Below, one piece after another: positions 12,504-13,480 of a stretch of DNA of 13,480 nucleotides (its first letter is position 1; each line of letters begins with the position of its first letter). The position numbers and the translations under genes were made by a program. The stretch lies in assembly GCA_902494935.1 (NCBI GenBank), contig CABUVH010000037.1:1-13480 (forward strand), in the 5' to 3' direction. The notes beneath the pieces were generated by a model. That model had not been told where the DNA came from. It did not search any database and saw nothing but the letters and a program-made list of their open reading frames with translations. This stretch comes from an uncultured Collinsella sp. Its GTDB lineage: Bacteria > Actinomycetota > Coriobacteriia > Coriobacteriales > Coriobacteriaceae.

Positions 12504-13480
12504 ATGGCGCTCTATCTGGGTATTGATATTGGGACAAGCGCCTCTAAAGGCGTTTTAATCGATGATCGATGCAACATCATTTGCCAGGCCTCTTGTGGAC
12601 ACGAGACGGAGAACCCGCGTGATGGATGGTACCAGCATGATGCGGAGGCAGTTTGGTGGGGCGATTTTTGCCGCTTGTCGCGCGAGCTGGTGGTGCGATC
12701 GGGGGTTAACGCGGCACAGATCGGATGCGTGGGCCTTTCCGCATTGGGTTGCGACTGCGTACCGGTCGACACCGAGTGCAACGCGCTAGCGCCCGCGATT
12801 TTGTACGGAGTCGATGCACGTTCGAAGCCGCAGATCGACGAGCTTCTTTCCGAATATGGGTCAGATCGCGCACGCGAGCTTTTCGGGCATGATCCCTGTT
12901 CGTCAGATATTGCTCCCAAGATCTTGTGGTTTAAGGAGAATATGCCCGAGGTGCACGAACGTGCCGCGAAGTTCCTGACGGCGTCATCGTTTCTGTGCGC
13001 GAAGTTGACGGGGCGTTTTACGGTGGACCGTTATTTGGCGGAGGATTTTCTTCCCCTATACGACCGCTTCACTTGGAAGGTTGATGCTCGGGAATGTGCT
13101 CGTTTCTGCCGGCCTGACCAGATGGCGGAGGTAATGTCGGCTACCGATATTGCCGGGGTGATTACTCAGCGTGCGGCTGAGGCGACGGGGCTCGCGGCAG
13201 GGACACCTGTCTTAGTGGGAACGGGCGACTCTGGTGCCGAGGCCATTTCGACGGGTGTATTTCGTCCCGGCGATATGATGGTTCAGTTGGGGAGTACGGC
13301 GTATTTCATCTATCTAGCTGATCATATGGTCGATGATGCCCGCCTGTGGCCAGGGACGTTTATCATTCCCGGAACTTACGGGATCTGCGCGGGGACCAAT
13401 ACGGCGGGTGCGCTCACATCGTGGCTGCGCCAAGAGCTGTATCGCGACGCCGTGGAGGCCGAGGGCCACGGTGGCCCCGA
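12504..13480 (+). CDS. FGGY-family carbohydrate kinase (3' end outside window)
   Basis: The reading frame is open from ATG 12504 to the right edge, giving 325 residues of a family usually near 500; only the C-terminal part of the second domain is missing. The N-terminal phosphate-1 loop is GIDIGTSASKGVLID (6-20). Other family segments are GWYQHDAEAVWW (41-52; compare W-x-x-Q-D-P-x-x-W-W), VGLSALGCDCVPVD (76-89), YGVDARS (101-107), APKILWFKENMPEVHERA (137-154) and LTGRFTVDRYLAEDF (168-182). GTPVLVGTGDSGAEAISTGVFRPGD carries the expected catalytic Asp242, followed by QLGSTAYF. Such kinases phosphorylate pentoses, polyols, autoinducer-2-type or other small sugars with ATP. The substrate is not evident; xylulokinase is only the default database name. 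The start has AGGGGAG about 9 bases upstream, overlapping the end of the BtpA-family gene. Confidence 0.9.
   Translation, partial: MALYLGIDIGTSASKGVLIDDRCNIICQASCGHETENPRDGWYQHDAEAVWWGDFCRLSRELVVRSGVNAAQIGCVGLSALGCDCVPVDTECNALAPAILYGVDARSKPQIDELLSEYGSDRARELFGHDPCSSDIAPKILWFKENMPEVHERAAKFLTASSFLCAKLTGRFTVDRYLAEDFLPLYDRFTWKVDARECARFCRPDQMAEVMSATDIAGVITQRAAEATGLAAGTPVLVGTGDSGAEAISTGVFRPGDMMVQLGSTAYFIYLADHMVDDARLWPGTFIIPGTYGICAGTNTAGALTSWLRQELYRDAVEAEGHGGP

Overview
The window looks like chromosome from a GC-rich anaerobic actinobacterium, most likely a gut Coriobacteriia such as Collinsella. This is inferred from base composition, consistent GGAGG-type ribosome binding sites, tightly packed same-strand genes and the gene repertoire; no marker gene proves it. 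All thirteen genes recognised run on the + strand. There is no tRNA, rRNA, CRISPR array or insertion sequence, and no gene-free stretch longer than about 220 bases.

Left part (1-2506): a deoxyribose-phosphate aldolase (deoC) and two unrelated HAD-superfamily phosphatases (a Cof/type IIB enzyme and a beta-phosphoglucomutase-like type IA enzyme), with hairpins around the second phosphatase. These look like ordinary carbon housekeeping and are probably not part of the next operon.

Middle part (2568-9413): a HutC-type GntR repressor, a strong terminator, then a promoter with a perfect 10+3+10 palindrome just downstream, then YfcC-type transporter, YtcJ-type amidohydrolase, FrlC-like epimerase, FrlB-like SIS-domain deglycase and FrlD-like PfkB kinase. 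The frlB, frlC and frlD relatives together with a HutC-type regulator make this an Amadori-product (fructoselysine-type) utilisation locus. The expected logic is uptake of the glycated amino acid, epimerisation of the 3-epimer where needed, 6-phosphorylation by the kinase, and cleavage by the deglycase to glucose 6-phosphate plus the free amino acid or amine. Compared with the enterobacterial frl operon, the APC-type transporter FrlA is replaced by a YfcC-type carrier and an amidohydrolase is added.

Right part (9484-13480): after a terminator-like hairpin comes a second tight gene set: a second, diverged FrlD-like kinase, an Amidohydrolase_2 (ACMSD-like) protein, a YjbQ/UPF0047 protein, a BtpA/SgcQ-family protein and an FGGY carbohydrate kinase that runs off the right edge. 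I know no characterised pathway with this combination. It may extend the glycation-product pathway or serve a related substrate. Both amidohydrolases in the window have lost canonical metal-ligand positions, which is the most unusual protein-level observation here.
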